A DNA stretch of 64,000 nucleotides from Clostridia bacterium. GTDB lineage: Bacteria; Bacillota; Clostridia; Christensenellales; UMGS416. Of this stretch, positions 8,014 through 16,797 are shown one piece after another. The number at the start of each line of letters is the position of its first letter. The stretch's first letter is position 1. Location of the stretch: the NCBI GenBank assembly GCA_016938675.1, contig JAFGUF010000001.1:1-64000 (forward strand), in the 5' to 3' direction. Made by a program: the position numbers and the translations under genes. The notes below the pieces were generated by a model. It worked only from the letters and a program-made list of their open reading frames with translations. It was not told the origin of the DNA and ran no database searches.

Positions 8014-9492
8014 ATGAATAAAATTGAAGCAAACGCATTTGTGCTCTTTGGCGGTACTGGCGATTTGACGAAGAGAAAACTGATACCGGCTATTTACAAC
8101 CTTTATATTGATAATCTGCTTCCCGAAAATTTCTTTGTTGCGTCAGTAGGCAGGCGCGAAAAGACGGAAGACGAATATAAAAAAGAGCTGGAAGATGCGA
8201 TAAAAAAATATTCTAGAAATTCATTTGAGCAAAAAAAATGGGACAAGGTTAGCTCAAGAATTTATTACTATAAACTGGACTTTGCTGTTGAAGATGGCTA
8301 CCGTGATTTTGATAGCTACCTAAAGTCACTAGAGAGCATACACGAGACACAGGGTAACAGGCTGTTCTATCTTGCTGTCGGGCCGGAGCATTTCGCGACA
8401 ATTGTTGAAAACCTTCATAAAAACAGTATGACCAAGCAGAGCACGGGAAAGAAGAGCGTTATAATAGAAAAACCCTTCGGTAAAGATTTGGAATCGGCAA
8501 TCAGGCTGAATGAAGAGATAACCAAAGTATTTGATGAAGAAAATATTTTTCGTATAGACCACTATCTCGGCAAAGAAATGCTTCAGAATATTATGGTGAT
8601 ACGATTTGCAAATGCAGTATTCGAGCCTATCTGGAATAGCAGCCATATTGACCATGTACAGATCACATCATCTGAACAGATGGGCGTAGGCGACAGGGCA
8701 GGGTATTATGAGAAGGCAGGCGCACTAAAGGACATGGTGCAAAACCATCTTCTGCAGTTTCTTTCATTGATTGCAATGGAACCGCCGAAGAAAATAAGCA
8801 CGGAATCCATAAGGGACGCTAAAGTGAAAGTCCTTAAGGATTTGCAGATATATTCTAATGAGCAAGTATATGAAAATGTAGTGCGGGGCCAGTACGGCGC
8901 TGATAATGAAGCCAATATTAAGGCATATAGGGATGAAGACAGAACAGATGATAACTCTGAGACCGAAACATTTGTCGCGCTAAAGCTGAATGTAGATAAT
9001 AAAAGGTGGAAGGGTGTGCCTTTCTACATAAGAACAGGAAAAAGGCTTAAGTACAAAGGAGTGCAGGCAGTTATCGAATTCAAACCTAATTATCCCAGTA
9101 ATTATAATGAGTACAGCGGAAATATTGAGCCAAATCAATTGATAATAAGGATTCAGCCGCAGGAAGGCGTCAACTTCCGCTTCAACGCAAAAAAGCCCGG
9201 TGAGGGCAATGACATACTGCCGGTGAACATGGACTTCTGCCAAAACTGTGAAATAGGCTACAACAGCCAGGAAGCATATGAAAGGCTGCTGCTAGATGCT
9301 ATGAAAGGCGATAAAACGCTATTCACTAGATGGGATGAGGTTATGTATTCCTGGAAATTTGTCGATGCAATAAGCAATGCATGGCGCAAAGAGAAGCCTG
9401 ACTTTCCCAACTACAATCCGCATAGCTTCGGCCCTGATGCAGCCAATCACCTGATGGAGCGAGACAAAAGGGAATGGGTAAATGAACTTTAG
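8014..9492 (+). CDS. zwf: Glucose-6-phosphate 1-dehydrogenase
   Basis: 492 residues, full length for the family. The N-terminal NAD(P)-binding motif is GGTGDLTKRK (residues 13-22) and the active-site signature RIDHYLGKE starts at residue 180; EKPFGKDL is also present. It oxidises glucose 6-phosphate to 6-phosphogluconolactone in the oxidative pentose phosphate pathway, yielding NADPH. The ATG follows an AAGGAAG site. It is preceded by a long structured leader and followed after nine bases by a cyclase-family gene. The next pathway enzymes (lactonase, 6-phosphogluconate dehydrogenase) are not in the window. Confidence 0.96.
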   Translation: MNKIEANAFVLFGGTGDLTKRKLIPAIYNLYIDNLLPENFFVASVGRREKTEDEYKKELEDAIKKYSRNSFEQKKWDKVSSRIYYYKLDFAVEDGYRDFDSYLKSLESIHETQGNRLFYLAVGPEHFATIVENLHKNSMTKQSTGKKSVIIEKPFGKDLESAIRLNEEITKVFDEENIFRIDHYLGKEMLQNIMVIRFANAVFEPIWNSSHIDHVQITSSEQMGVGDRAGYYEKAGALKDMVQNHLLQFLSLIAMEPPKKISTESIRDAKVKVLKDLQIYSNEQVYENVVRGQYGADNEANIKAYRDEDRTDDNSETETFVALKLNVDNKRWKGVPFYIRTGKRLKYKGVQAVIEFKPNYPSNYNEYSGNIEPNQLIIRIQPQEGVNFRFNAKKPGEGNDILPVNMDFCQNCEIGYNSQEAYERLLLDAMKGDKTLFTRWDEVMYSWKFVDAISNAWRKEKPDFPNYNPHSFGPDAANHLMERDKREWVNEL

Positions 9493-9501
9493 GAGGAAGA
9501 A

Positions 9502-10134
9502 ATGAAAATATACGATATTTCGATGATGGTAGAGCCGGATATAATGGTTTATAAGGACAATCCAGCGAAAAAACCTGTATTTAAAAATGCAGCTAACCAC
9601 GCTAAAGACAACATGCATGAAACGAGAGTGGATCTGGATATTCACTGCGGCACGCATATAGACATGCCCCTTCATATGATTGAGGATGGCAAGACAATGG
9701 ATGATTTTGATTTCACGCGGCTATACATGGCGAAGGCAAAGGTATACGATATGACTGGCCTTGAGAAGAACTATATTTCCGCTGAAGATATTGAACTGCT
9801 TGACATTGAAGAGGGCGATTTTGTAATCTTTAAAACAGTGAACTCATTCTACGATAAGTCCAATGGATTTGACAATGAATTTGTATTTGTTGATGAGTCA
9901 GCAGCAAAGTTTCTAACGGATAAAAAAATAAACGGAGCAGGTATAGATGCTTTAGGAATAGAGCGAAGCCAGCCGAGCCACATGACGCATAAGCTTCTCT
10001 TAGGTGCCGATATAATTATACTTGAAGGTTTGGAACTTAAAAGCATAGAGCCCGGTGAATACAAATTGACTGCTCTGCCCATTAAGCTGAAAGGAACAGA
10101 AGGCAGCTGGGTAAGAGCAGTACTTTCAGAATAA
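9502..10134 (+). CDS. Cyclase family protein (kynurenine formamidase-like metal hydrolase)
   Basis: 210 residues of the cyclase/KynB family, recognised by the metal-binding HCGTHIDMPLH (residues 48-58) and the start YDISMMVEPDIMVY. Relatives are metal-dependent amidohydrolases such as arylformamidase, but many members have no known substrate. It follows zwf after nine bases with an AGGAGG site, so the two are co-transcribed. No other tryptophan-degradation gene is present, so a kynurenine role is not supported. Confidence 0.85.
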   Translation: MKIYDISMMVEPDIMVYKDNPAKKPVFKNAANHAKDNMHETRVDLDIHCGTHIDMPLHMIEDGKTMDDFDFTRLYMAKAKVYDMTGLEKNYISAEDIELLDIEEGDFVIFKTVNSFYDKSNGFDNEFVFVDESAAKFLTDKKINGAGIDALGIERSQPSHMTHKLLLGADIIILEGLELKSIEPGEYKLTALPIKLKGTEGSWVRAVLSE

Positions 10135-10136
10135 AC

Positions 10137-10175
10137 AGAAAAAATCTCCAAAATAATTTTTTTTGGAGATTTTTA
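10137..10175 (+). terminator. Terminator after zwf operon
   Basis: AAAAATCTCC and GGAGATTTTT form a hairpin with A-rich and T-rich flanks, so it can work in both directions between the converging zwf and sigma-factor operons. Confidence 0.8.
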
Positions 10176-10201
10176 TGAATGCTATTTAATTAATAAAAGA
10201 T

Positions 10202-10726
10202 CTATCTTTCTCTGTCTTCTTTTAGCTTTTTCCTTTGTTTATTTCCAATCACCATTAATACAGTACCTGCAATCAGCAGAAACGCGGCCGGGAAGAAGTC
10301 AACTATAATATCAAGGTAATACCTGTCTATTATGTTAAAGGCAAATTTGTCAAATAAATTTGCGATAAAAACGACAGCTCCAAAGACTATCAGGACTACG
10401 CCTATCCAATAGCCGTTAGCAAATATTTTCTTCACACTATCAAAGGTTTCGACGAATGCCTCGTCTTCCACTACTTGGCCGGATTTTATATTTCGGTAAA
10501 TGCTGTATCCGTCAAAGAAGCTGTAAACATATAATACAACTATTACAGGCACTAGTATAAATTCGAGCCCATATATTGTTGCAGCAATTCCGATTAGGAA
10601 CAGGAAAGCTAGAAGCAGCTGTATTCCGCGCTTCATTAATCCCATATACATATGTGCGCATCCCGGCAGAAGCGAACACAAAAACATGGAAGTGGGCTTT
10701 ATGTTTTGATTATTTTCTCTATTCAT
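10202..10726 (-). CDS. Small multi-spanning membrane protein (TM2/LiaI-like segments)
   Basis: About 174 residues with four or five hydrophobic segments. The start at 10726 follows AAAGGAG; the longer ORF start is unsupported. A TM2-like motif (LLPGCAHMYMGLMKRGIQLL) is followed by helices of LiaI-LiaF type (VVLIVFGAVVFIANLFDKF). The tail is charged (KQRKKLKEDRER). It overlaps the anti-sigma gene by eight bases and is the last gene of the operon. An envelope role is inferred from context; no enzyme motif is seen. Confidence 0.7.
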   Translation of the reverse strand: MNRENNQNIKPTSMFLCSLLPGCAHMYMGLMKRGIQLLLAFLFLIGIAATIYGLEFILVPVIVVLYVYSFFDGYSIYRNIKSGQVVEDEAFVETFDSVKKIFANGYWIGVVLIVFGAVVFIANLFDKFAFNIIDRYYLDIIVDFFPAAFLLIAGTVLMVIGNKQRKKLKEDRER

Positions 10727-11078
10727 TATTTTCTCCTTTATTGTCAAATATATTAAAATCAATAGTTTCTTTTATTTCGTCTAAGAGATTGCCTATTCCA
10801 TAGATTGCCTTATGGAATATATTTTCGTGCTGCTCAGGATAAATATCTATGTCTTTACCCTGAACAATTTTTTCAGCAGGGAAAATATTAAGGATGATAA
10901 GAAGTACAGCAGCCGCTACAAAAATCTGCCCAATCCTTGATATGGAGTATTCAATACGTACGCTTGATTTTTGATTTTTCTTTTCTTCAGCAGCCAATAT
11001 GTATTCCATAGTTGTTTTGCTGAAATTCTCAGGCGCATTCATTTTGTTTTGTTCAAATAAGTTTTTTTCATAATCCAT
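10719..11078 (-). CDS. Putative membrane-anchored anti-sigma factor
   Basis: About 119 residues: a cytoplasmic N-terminal segment of about 60 residues, one membrane helix (IFVAAAVLLIILNIF) and a short outer tail. This topology, together with its place directly after the ECF sigma gene, is that of a small anti-sigma factor. There is no recognisable zinc-binding ZAS motif. The ATG at 11078 has GGAGG upstream; the GTG at 11096 overlaps that site. It begins one base after the sigma gene ends. Confidence 0.65.
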   Translation of the reverse strand: MDYEKNLFEQNKMNAPENFSKTTMEYILAAEEKKNQKSSVRIEYSISRIGQIFVAAAVLLIILNIFPAEKIVQGKDIDIYPEQHENIFHKAIYGIGNLLDEIKETIDFNIFDNKGENNE

Positions 11079-11079
11079 A

Positions 11080-11652
11080 TTATTGTTCCTCCGCACTGTA
11101 ACCCAGGCCTTTAAGTCTTTCTTTTAGCTGTGAACGTGCTCTGTAGAGCTGTGTTTCAACTGTCTTTTCCGGCAGGCTAAGAATTCTTCCGATTTCTTTT
11201 ACGCTTAAATCCTGCATATACTTCAAAATCATTACCGCCGAATATTTCGGGCCTATCATATGAAGAGCTTCATAGAGCAATTTTTTGTTATCGTTTGCAA
11301 TAACGTCTGTCTCTGTACCTTGTCCATCAGAATAGCTTTGTGATACTTCATCTGTTAGGGGCATAACTTTTGCGATTGTACTTCGTCTTTTTTCTTTTCG
11401 CTTATACATCAGGCATCGGTTTATCGCCACTGTATACACCCAGGTTGAAAACTTCGAACTGAACTGGAAGGTAGGCAGATTCTGATAAATAAGCAGAAAA
11501 ATCTCCTGAGACAAGTCCTCGGCATCATGGCGATTTCTGGTGAAGCCGTAAGCCGTTGAATATACGTTGTTCTTGTATGCATCAATTATATTCTCGAAGC
11601 TCTCGTAGCCCAGTTTTTTTATTATGTCGTTTTTTGCTATGCTTTCTGCCAT
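11080..11652 (-). CDS. ECF-type RNA polymerase sigma factor
   Basis: 190 residues of sigma-70 ECF type. Region 2 includes VYSTAYGFTRNRHDAEDLSQE, and region 4 includes LSVKEIGRILSLPEKTVETQLYRA, the promoter-recognition helix-turn-helix. A GAAGGA site precedes the ATG. With the following anti-sigma-like gene it forms an inducible switch, probably for envelope stress. The target promoter sequence cannot be read from this window alone. Confidence 0.93.
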   Translation of the reverse strand: MAESIAKNDIIKKLGYESFENIIDAYKNNVYSTAYGFTRNRHDAEDLSQEIFLLIYQNLPTFQFSSKFSTWVYTVAINRCLMYKRKEKRRSTIAKVMPLTDEVSQSYSDGQGTETDVIANDNKKLLYEALHMIGPKYSAVMILKYMQDLSVKEIGRILSLPEKTVETQLYRARSQLKERLKGLGYSAEEQ

Positions 11653-11693
11653 GAATTATCCTTCCTGAAGATATTTTACCATTTTCTATGCTG

Positions 11694-12005
11694 CTAATAC
11701 AATCTTAAATCCATTGCCATCATCCAAACTTGTGAGCATGCTACAAGAAAACAGCAGATAAGAATAATTGCCCAGGAAGGCTTCAGGATATAACCGGGAT
11801 TTTTGATGGATGTAATGGCCTTTGTAAGAATTATTTCCAGGCCAAGCAGAATCATCATAACAGGCCATAGGATATACACCCCATCATAAACTTTATAGTT
11901 CAGCTGATTCAGAACCAACAAAACTCCGGCAAGAACTGACGATAAGCCCATGGAATAATAACCAATCTTCACTTCCTTAGCACTCTGTAATTTATTTTCG
12001 CTCAA
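11694..12005 (-). CDS. Small membrane protein with LiaI-like helices
   Basis: About 103 residues with four hydrophobic helices, including VMMILLGLEIILTKA, which resembles the LiaI-LiaF transmembrane module. I prefer the TTG at 12005 because AGAGGTGA lies directly upstream, inside the longer ORF. It precedes the sigma gene by about 40 bases and is likely in the same operon, giving the unit two membrane proteins of similar flavour. No specific function can be assigned. Confidence 0.6.
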   Translation of the reverse strand: MSENKLQSAKEVKIGYYSMGLSSVLAGVLLVLNQLNYKVYDGVYILWPVMMILLGLEIILTKAITSIKNPGYILKPSWAIILICCFLVACSQVWMMAMDLRLY

Positions 12006-12107
12006 AAAATTCACCTCTTTCATATTAATTTGCAATTGCTTTTGATTACTTAGATGCCATGTATGCTAAAAATCACTTCATTTAATTCAAAATAAATTTT
12101 GGTTGTA

Positions 12108-12136
12108 TTGATAATAAAACAAAACTGCGTTAAAAT
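12108..12136 (+). promoter_or_regulatory. Promoter of the Gfo/Idh/MocA-YfcC operon
   Basis: TTGATA (12108-12113), a 17-base spacer and TAAAAT (12131-12136) precede the start codon by about 30 bases, in the divergent gap to the sigma-factor operon. Confidence 0.7.
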
Positions 12137-12164
12137 AAACTAAACAAAGGGGGCGATATAGAGA

Positions 12165-13169
12165 ATGGAGAAAGTAAAATTCGGCGTTATTGGACTAGGC
12201 AGGATAGCCCATGAATTCTGCAACGACCTATTGCGCAGCGATAAGGCAATGCTATATGCTGTAGCTTCAAATTCTGAAGACAGAGGGAAAGAGTTTGCTG
12301 AAAAGTACGGTGCAAAGAAAGTATACAGCAGCTATGAAGAATTGGCAAAAGACAGTGATGTCGAAATAATATATATTGCAACTCCCCATGTATTCCACAA
12401 AGAGAATGCGATTCTCTGCATGGAAAACGGAAAATCCGTACTGTGCGAAAAGCCTGCGGGAATAAACAAGCAAGAACTCACAGAGATGATTAACTGCGCT
12501 AAAAAAAATGATGTTTTTTTCATGGAAGGAATGTGGACGCGGTTTTTCCCCATAAGCAGCCAGATTAAGAAGATAGCTGAAACCGGAGAGCTGGGCAAAG
12601 TGAGGCATATTGAGGCTGACTTCGGATTCGGCTCATGGGAAGATGCCGAGGCAGAGGGCAGGTCAGCGAGGCATTTCGAGCCAAACCTTGCAGGTGGCGC
12701 AATACTGGATCTGGGGGTTTATTCAGTTGCATTTGCATCATGGCTCAAGGGGAAATCTCCCGATAGAATTGCCGCGTTTGCGGACATGACTAAAACAGGA
12801 GTAGACGGAAATACTGTATGTGCATTTCAATATGATGACAGGACAACTGCACTTTTGCAGTGCAGCATATGCGTAAATACTTCAATACAAGCGAGAATAT
12901 ATTTTGAAAGAGGAAGGGCAGAAATAAATACTTTTATTAAGCCTGACTTGATGAAGATAATTTACGCTGATGGCAAAGAAGAAATTATAACAGATGAGTA
13001 CGCATCGAAAGGACTTCGTGGATTCATATATGAAATAGATCACGTTTCAGAATGCATAAGAAATGGGCTAAAAATGAGCCCCATTCACAGTTGGGACGAA
13101 TCGATGGAGATTATAAAAACTTTGGATGAAATCCGGTCTCAGGTCGGGCTTAAATACCCGTTTGAATAA
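12165..13169 (+). CDS. Gfo/Idh/MocA family oxidoreductase
   Basis: 334 residues. The N-terminal Rossmann motif is GVIGLGRIAHEF, the catalytic-lysine motif is CEKPAGINKQEL, and the C-terminal alpha/beta domain has FGFGSWED and GGAILDLGVYS. The family performs NAD(P)-dependent oxidation or reduction of sugars, inositols or related diols. The sequence pattern resembles the dihydrodiol-dehydrogenase-like branch, but the substrate is unknown. It is co-transcribed with a YfcC-type transporter 20 bases downstream, which may import or exchange its substrate. Confidence 0.9.
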   Translation: MEKVKFGVIGLGRIAHEFCNDLLRSDKAMLYAVASNSEDRGKEFAEKYGAKKVYSSYEELAKDSDVEIIYIATPHVFHKENAILCMENGKSVLCEKPAGINKQELTEMINCAKKNDVFFMEGMWTRFFPISSQIKKIAETGELGKVRHIEADFGFGSWEDAEAEGRSARHFEPNLAGGAILDLGVYSVAFASWLKGKSPDRIAAFADMTKTGVDGNTVCAFQYDDRTTALLQCSICVNTSIQARIYFERGRAEINTFIKPDLMKIIYADGKEEIITDEYASKGLRGFIYEIDHVSECIRNGLKMSPIHSWDESMEIIKTLDEIRSQVGLKYPFE

Positions 13170-13189
13170 AAATTAAAGAGGGAATAAAA

Positions 13190-14611
13190 ATGGACGATAA
13201 CAAAGCAATAAGCATAGGGAAAAAGTCATTTATAATTTCACTGTCTATCCTGCTGGCGCTGATGATATTTGTCGGCGTACTGTCAAGAGTAATACCGGCA
13301 GGGGAGTACGACAGGGCAATAGTAGACGGCAGAGAGATCATTGATGAGAACTCATTCCGGTTTATAGAATCTACTGATAAGCTGCCTGTTTACAGATGGT
13401 TTACCGCGCCCTTTGAGGTGCTGGCAGGTGAAGACAGCCTGGTGATAATTGTAATAATTATTTTTCTGTTGTTTATCGGAGGCTCAATAAATATTCTTAA
13501 TCAGTCAAATGTACTGCAGGCTATCATAGGAAAGATAGTAATCAGATTTTCTGAAAATAAATATCTGTTTATGGCCGTGATGCTATTAATATTTATGTCA
13601 TTCGGCGCTTTTGTAGGAATGTTTGAAAAGGTTATACCGCTTATTCCGATTGTCATAGCTTTATGCCTGCTTTTTGGATGGGACAAGAAGGTAGGGCTAG
13701 GGCTTGTGCTGCTTGGTTCAGGGTTTGGCTTCACGGCAGCTGTATCGAACCCTTTCACAATTGGTGTCGCTCAGGAAATTGCGGAGCTGCCTATTTTCTC
13801 AGGCGCTTTATATAGATTGCTCATTTTCGTTGTTGTTTACACAGTTTTATTCATTTTCCTAAGGAACTATGCTAAAAAAACAGAAGATACAGCTGCTATT
13901 ACAGGCAACAATGCGACAGCAAAGTATCAAGAGCACGCAAACAATAAAAAGCTTAACAGAGCTGTTATCTGGTTTGCATCCATGCTTGCGGTGTTGTTTG
14001 CGGTTCTGATATCAGGCTCTTTTATACCGGGAATTTCCGATATTGCGCTCCCGTTAGTCGGAATAGTTTTCTTTATAGGTGGAGTAGGGGCGGGGCTCTT
14101 TTCAGGGATAGGAGCAAAAAAGACATTTGGTTCGTTCCTTAAGGGTGCATTGGAGATTGCGCCTGCAATACTGCTTATTCTGATGGCGTCAAGCATAAAA
14201 TTTATAATAGCCGAAGCAGGGGTTATGGACACGATACTGTATTATGTTGCGCAGACCGTAAAAAGCAGCAATCCATACGCAGCAGTTGCTGTTCTTTTCG
14301 GAGTGGTCTTCATGATGGATTTTTTAATAGGCTCAGGCAGTGCAAAGGCATTTCTCATTATGCCGCTCATTGTTCCGCTCGCTGATATCATAGGGGTCAA
14401 CCGTCAGGCTATGGTTCTGGCCTTCCAGTTTGGCGACGGATTCAGCAATGTTGTATTCCCTACAAACCCAGTTCTTTTAATAAGCCTTGGGCTGGCTTCC
14501 TTAAGCTATACTAAATGGATAAAATGGATATGGAAGGTGGAGCTTGCGGTGCTGCTGGTCAGCCTTGCGTTCCTAGAGCTTGCAGTGCTGATTGGCTATG
14601 GCCCATTTTAA
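13190..14611 (+). CDS. YfcC family transporter
   Basis: 473 residues and about 12 membrane helices. The start SILLALMIFVGVLSRVIPAGEYDR and repeats such as GSGSAKAFLIMPLIVPLAD and FQFGDGFSNVVFPTNPVLL are typical of the YfcC/ArcD-like group of the ion transporter superfamily, whose members carry amino acids, dipeptides or C4-dicarboxylates. A GAGGG site precedes the ATG. The cargo cannot be told from sequence. Confidence 0.9.
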   Translation: MDDNKAISIGKKSFIISLSILLALMIFVGVLSRVIPAGEYDRAIVDGREIIDENSFRFIESTDKLPVYRWFTAPFEVLAGEDSLVIIVIIIFLLFIGGSINILNQSNVLQAIIGKIVIRFSENKYLFMAVMLLIFMSFGAFVGMFEKVIPLIPIVIALCLLFGWDKKVGLGLVLLGSGFGFTAAVSNPFTIGVAQEIAELPIFSGALYRLLIFVVVYTVLFIFLRNYAKKTEDTAAITGNNATAKYQEHANNKKLNRAVIWFASMLAVLFAVLISGSFIPGISDIALPLVGIVFFIGGVGAGLFSGIGAKKTFGSFLKGALEIAPAILLILMASSIKFIIAEAGVMDTILYYVAQTVKSSNPYAAVAVLFGVVFMMDFLIGSGSAKAFLIMPLIVPLADIIGVNRQAMVLAFQFGDGFSNVVFPTNPVLLISLGLASLSYTKWIKWIWKVELAVLLVSLAFLELAVLIGYGPF

Positions 14612-14633
14612 AAGCCAAGAATATTAAAAATAA

Positions 14634-14667
14634 CGAAAGAGCAGATAATTTATCTGCTCTTTAATAT
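14634..14667 (+). terminator. Bidirectional terminator
   Basis: AAAGAGCAGATAA / TTATCTGCTCTTT is a perfect hairpin with T-rich and A-rich flanks, between the converging YfcC gene and the nicotinamidase-like gene. Confidence 0.85.
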
Positions 14668-14689
14668 TATTGTTGTTTTGCTATAAAGC

Positions 14690-15241
14690 TTATTCTATGC
14701 TGTCTGTTACATTCATGCCAAGTGTATTTTTGAAGTGTCCCAGCGCAAATTTATGCCCGGCTTCGCTGAATGATGCAGTGCAGCTAGAAAGCACCGCCGC
14801 CTTAACATCCAGATTGTATGCGTCTACTGCCGTGTGCAGCACGCATATATCCGTACATACTCCTGCAAGGTATACCATATCAACCTTGTTTTTATCAAGT
14901 ATTTTCTTCAGTTTTGTTTTGTGAAATGCTGAATACCGTGTCTTGTCGATATATAGTACTTTTGCTTTTGATTGATCAATTTCATCCTGCATCACGTTGC
15001 TTCGGCCCTTTGTTCCCTTCAGTGCATGTGGGGGGAACAGTTTGGTCTCAGGGTGGTCTGCAGCCGCAGGGCCTTCCTCGTGGCAGTCATTAGCGATAAT
15101 CAAAAGGTCGTTTTCATTTAGGGATGCAATAGCCTGCGCTATATTTGCCTTTATCTCCTGTGCGGGTTTTCCGCAGGTCAGTGCTCCGTCGTCCTCAACG
15201 AAATCATATATATAGTCTATTAGTAATAATGCTCTTTTCAT
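14690..15241 (-). CDS. Isochorismatase-family cysteine hydrolase, nicotinamidase-like
   Basis: 183 residues. The triad of the family is visible: Asp in LLLIDYIYDF, Lys in DKTRYSAF and Cys in GVCTDICV. A DCH motif and FPPHALKGTKG match the metal-site and WP-H-GT-G pattern of nicotinamidases (PncA), so deamidation of nicotinamide to nicotinate is likely but not proven. It is the last gene after deoD and the EFR1 gene, and DeoD-type phosphorylases can release nicotinamide from its riboside. That makes an NAD-salvage role plausible. AGGAG precedes the ATG. Confidence 0.8.
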   Translation of the reverse strand: MKRALLLIDYIYDFVEDDGALTCGKPAQEIKANIAQAIASLNENDLLIIANDCHEEGPAAADHPETKLFPPHALKGTKGRSNVMQDEIDQSKAKVLYIDKTRYSAFHKTKLKKILDKNKVDMVYLAGVCTDICVLHTAVDAYNLDVKAAVLSSCTASFSEAGHKFALGHFKNTLGMNVTDSIE

Positions 15242-15250
15242 TTTTTTCTC

Positions 15251-15979
15251 CTATCTCATGGCTTTGAAGTCCACATAGGGGTTAACATATGTTTTTCCTT
15301 TAAAGCCTCTGTAAAGTATAGCCTCGCATCTATTGTAGCATGCGTGGCAGGCTATGCACCTATCGCTGAATACAATAGTGCCGTGGCTTTCCTTGATATT
15401 CTTTGTAGGGCATATTTTTGCGCATTCGCCGCATTTTGTGCAGCTATCGCTTACTGAAAGGTGCGCCGAGAATGCACTGTATCCTACATATCTCTTTATT
15501 TTGCCGACGCGCCTTAATTTGAGGTTTTTATTTTCATTTTTGCTTATGTTATTCGCTGCTCTCTTTATCTGCCCGGAAGCAATCGAAATAATTGCTTTGG
15601 CAAGAAACCGAGGAGTGAATCCAACGGTTGAATGGCTTGACGGCATAATGACTCTTTTGATGCAGCCTAAATTAAGATGGCATTGCCGGAAAAGCCTTTT
15701 TACATGGCGTGCTGAGCCGCCAAACATGCCCGCACTGCATAAAACAACATAAAAGCGCCCTTCAAATTTAAGCCGCCTTATGAAATCCTGCACGATTTTG
15801 GGAATATTCAGGCTGTATACTGGTGTTACAATTATTATTTCATCGTAGTCATGGAGTTTACTGATATCAAAATTCGGAATATAATATGCCGAATGTATGT
15901 TGATATACTTACTTAGCTCCAGCGCCACATAGAAGGAATTTCCTGAACCTGAAAAATAGCAAACAGCCGTTTTTAGCAT
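15251..15979 (-). CDS. EFR1-type flavodoxin/ferredoxin fusion protein
   Basis: 242 residues: an N-terminal flavodoxin-like domain (CYFSGSGNSFYVALELSK binds the FMN phosphate) followed by two 4Fe-4S motifs, CTKCGECAKICP and CIACHACYNRC. Such proteins carry or couple one- and two-electron transfers in anaerobes; partners are unknown. It lies between deoD and the nicotinamidase-like gene in the same direction with ten-base gaps, so it is co-transcribed with them. No obvious Shine-Dalgarno lies close to the ATG. Confidence 0.88.
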   Translation of the reverse strand: MLKTAVCYFSGSGNSFYVALELSKYINIHSAYYIPNFDISKLHDYDEIIIVTPVYSLNIPKIVQDFIRRLKFEGRFYVVLCSAGMFGGSARHVKRLFRQCHLNLGCIKRVIMPSSHSTVGFTPRFLAKAIISIASGQIKRAANNISKNENKNLKLRRVGKIKRYVGYSAFSAHLSVSDSCTKCGECAKICPTKNIKESHGTIVFSDRCIACHACYNRCEAILYRGFKGKTYVNPYVDFKAMR

Positions 15980-15989
15980 AATTTTGCGC

Positions 15990-16733
15990 CTATATCCTTA
16001 ATGCTGTTTCAAGGCCGAGTTCCATCATTTTTGTGAAGGAACGCTGCCTTTCTTCTGATGTTGTTACTGTGCCTTTTACTATAGAATCAGATACCGTAAG
16101 TATGCATGCTGCGTGCTTGCCCAGAACCCTAGCATTAGCAAAAAGGGCAAAAGACTCCATCTCAACAGCTGAAATATTCTTCTCGTTTACAGTATCCATC
16201 AGCTCCTGAGCGTATTCAGCCTCAGCATAGAATACATCTGATGAATGGATATTCTCAAGATGCAGATCAATGTCCAGCTCGCTGGCCATTTCAATTGCCG
16301 CTGTGTTTATTTTCTCACTGGGGTATATGAATTCGCCTTCGTGCCCCTGTTGGCAGAGAGCATATGTTGAGCGGCTCCATGCTGCCTTGCAGAGTATAAC
16401 ATCATATACATCCAAATCCATGGAGTATGCGCCGCATGAGCCTACACGTATAATGTTTTCAACGTCATAGAATTTGAAAAGCTCGTATGAATATATGCCG
16501 ATTGAGGGCATGCCCATTCCGGAGCCCATAACGGAGATTTTTTTGCCTTTATATGTGCCTGTATAGCCCAGCATGCCGCGCACATGGTTAAAGCATGTTA
16601 TGTCCTCTAAAAAGGTTTCAGCGATGAATTTCGCGCGCAGTGGATCACCGGGCATAAGTACGGTTTTTGCTATTTCTTCCTTGGATTTAGCTTCTATATG
16701 AGGTGTAGGAATTGATGATGAATGTTCACTCAT
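15990..16733 (-). CDS. deoD: Purine-nucleoside phosphorylase, DeoD type
   Basis: 247 residues, complete. The phosphate-binding MPGDPLRAKFIAE, GSGMGMPSIGIYS, RVGSCGA, the ribose-binding VEMESFALF and the catalytic VSDS are all present, as in the hexameric DeoD class. It cleaves purine nucleosides with phosphate to a free base and ribose 1-phosphate. AAGGAG lies seven bases before the ATG. It has its own promoter, so it heads a three-gene unit with the EFR1 and nicotinamidase-like genes. Confidence 0.96.
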   Translation of the reverse strand: MSEHSSSIPTPHIEAKSKEEIAKTVLMPGDPLRAKFIAETFLEDITCFNHVRGMLGYTGTYKGKKISVMGSGMGMPSIGIYSYELFKFYDVENIIRVGSCGAYSMDLDVYDVILCKAAWSRSTYALCQQGHEGEFIYPSEKINTAAIEMASELDIDLHLENIHSSDVFYAEAEYAQELMDTVNEKNISAVEMESFALFANARVLGKHAACILTVSDSIVKGTVTTSEERQRSFTKMMELGLETALRI

Positions 16734-16766
16734 ATTCTGTCTCCTTAATTTTATTGTTATAAATTT

Positions 16767-16795
16767 ATATTATCATATATTAAGGGAGCAGACAA
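16767..16795 (-). promoter_or_regulatory. Promoter of deoD
   Basis: On the minus strand TTGTCT (16790-16795) and TAATAT (16767-16772) are 17 bases apart, about 35 bases before the deoD start. Confidence 0.65.
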
Positions 16796-16797
16796 TA

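Noticed and set aside
15354-15752. Plus-strand ORF of 132 residues opposite the EFR1 gene
   Set aside because: It is the antisense shadow of a gene with clear Fe-S motifs, has no ribosome site and an unconvincing composition. Similar antisense ORFs (for example 17562-17942, 35935-36402, 62158-62676, 63047-63676) were rejected for the same reason.
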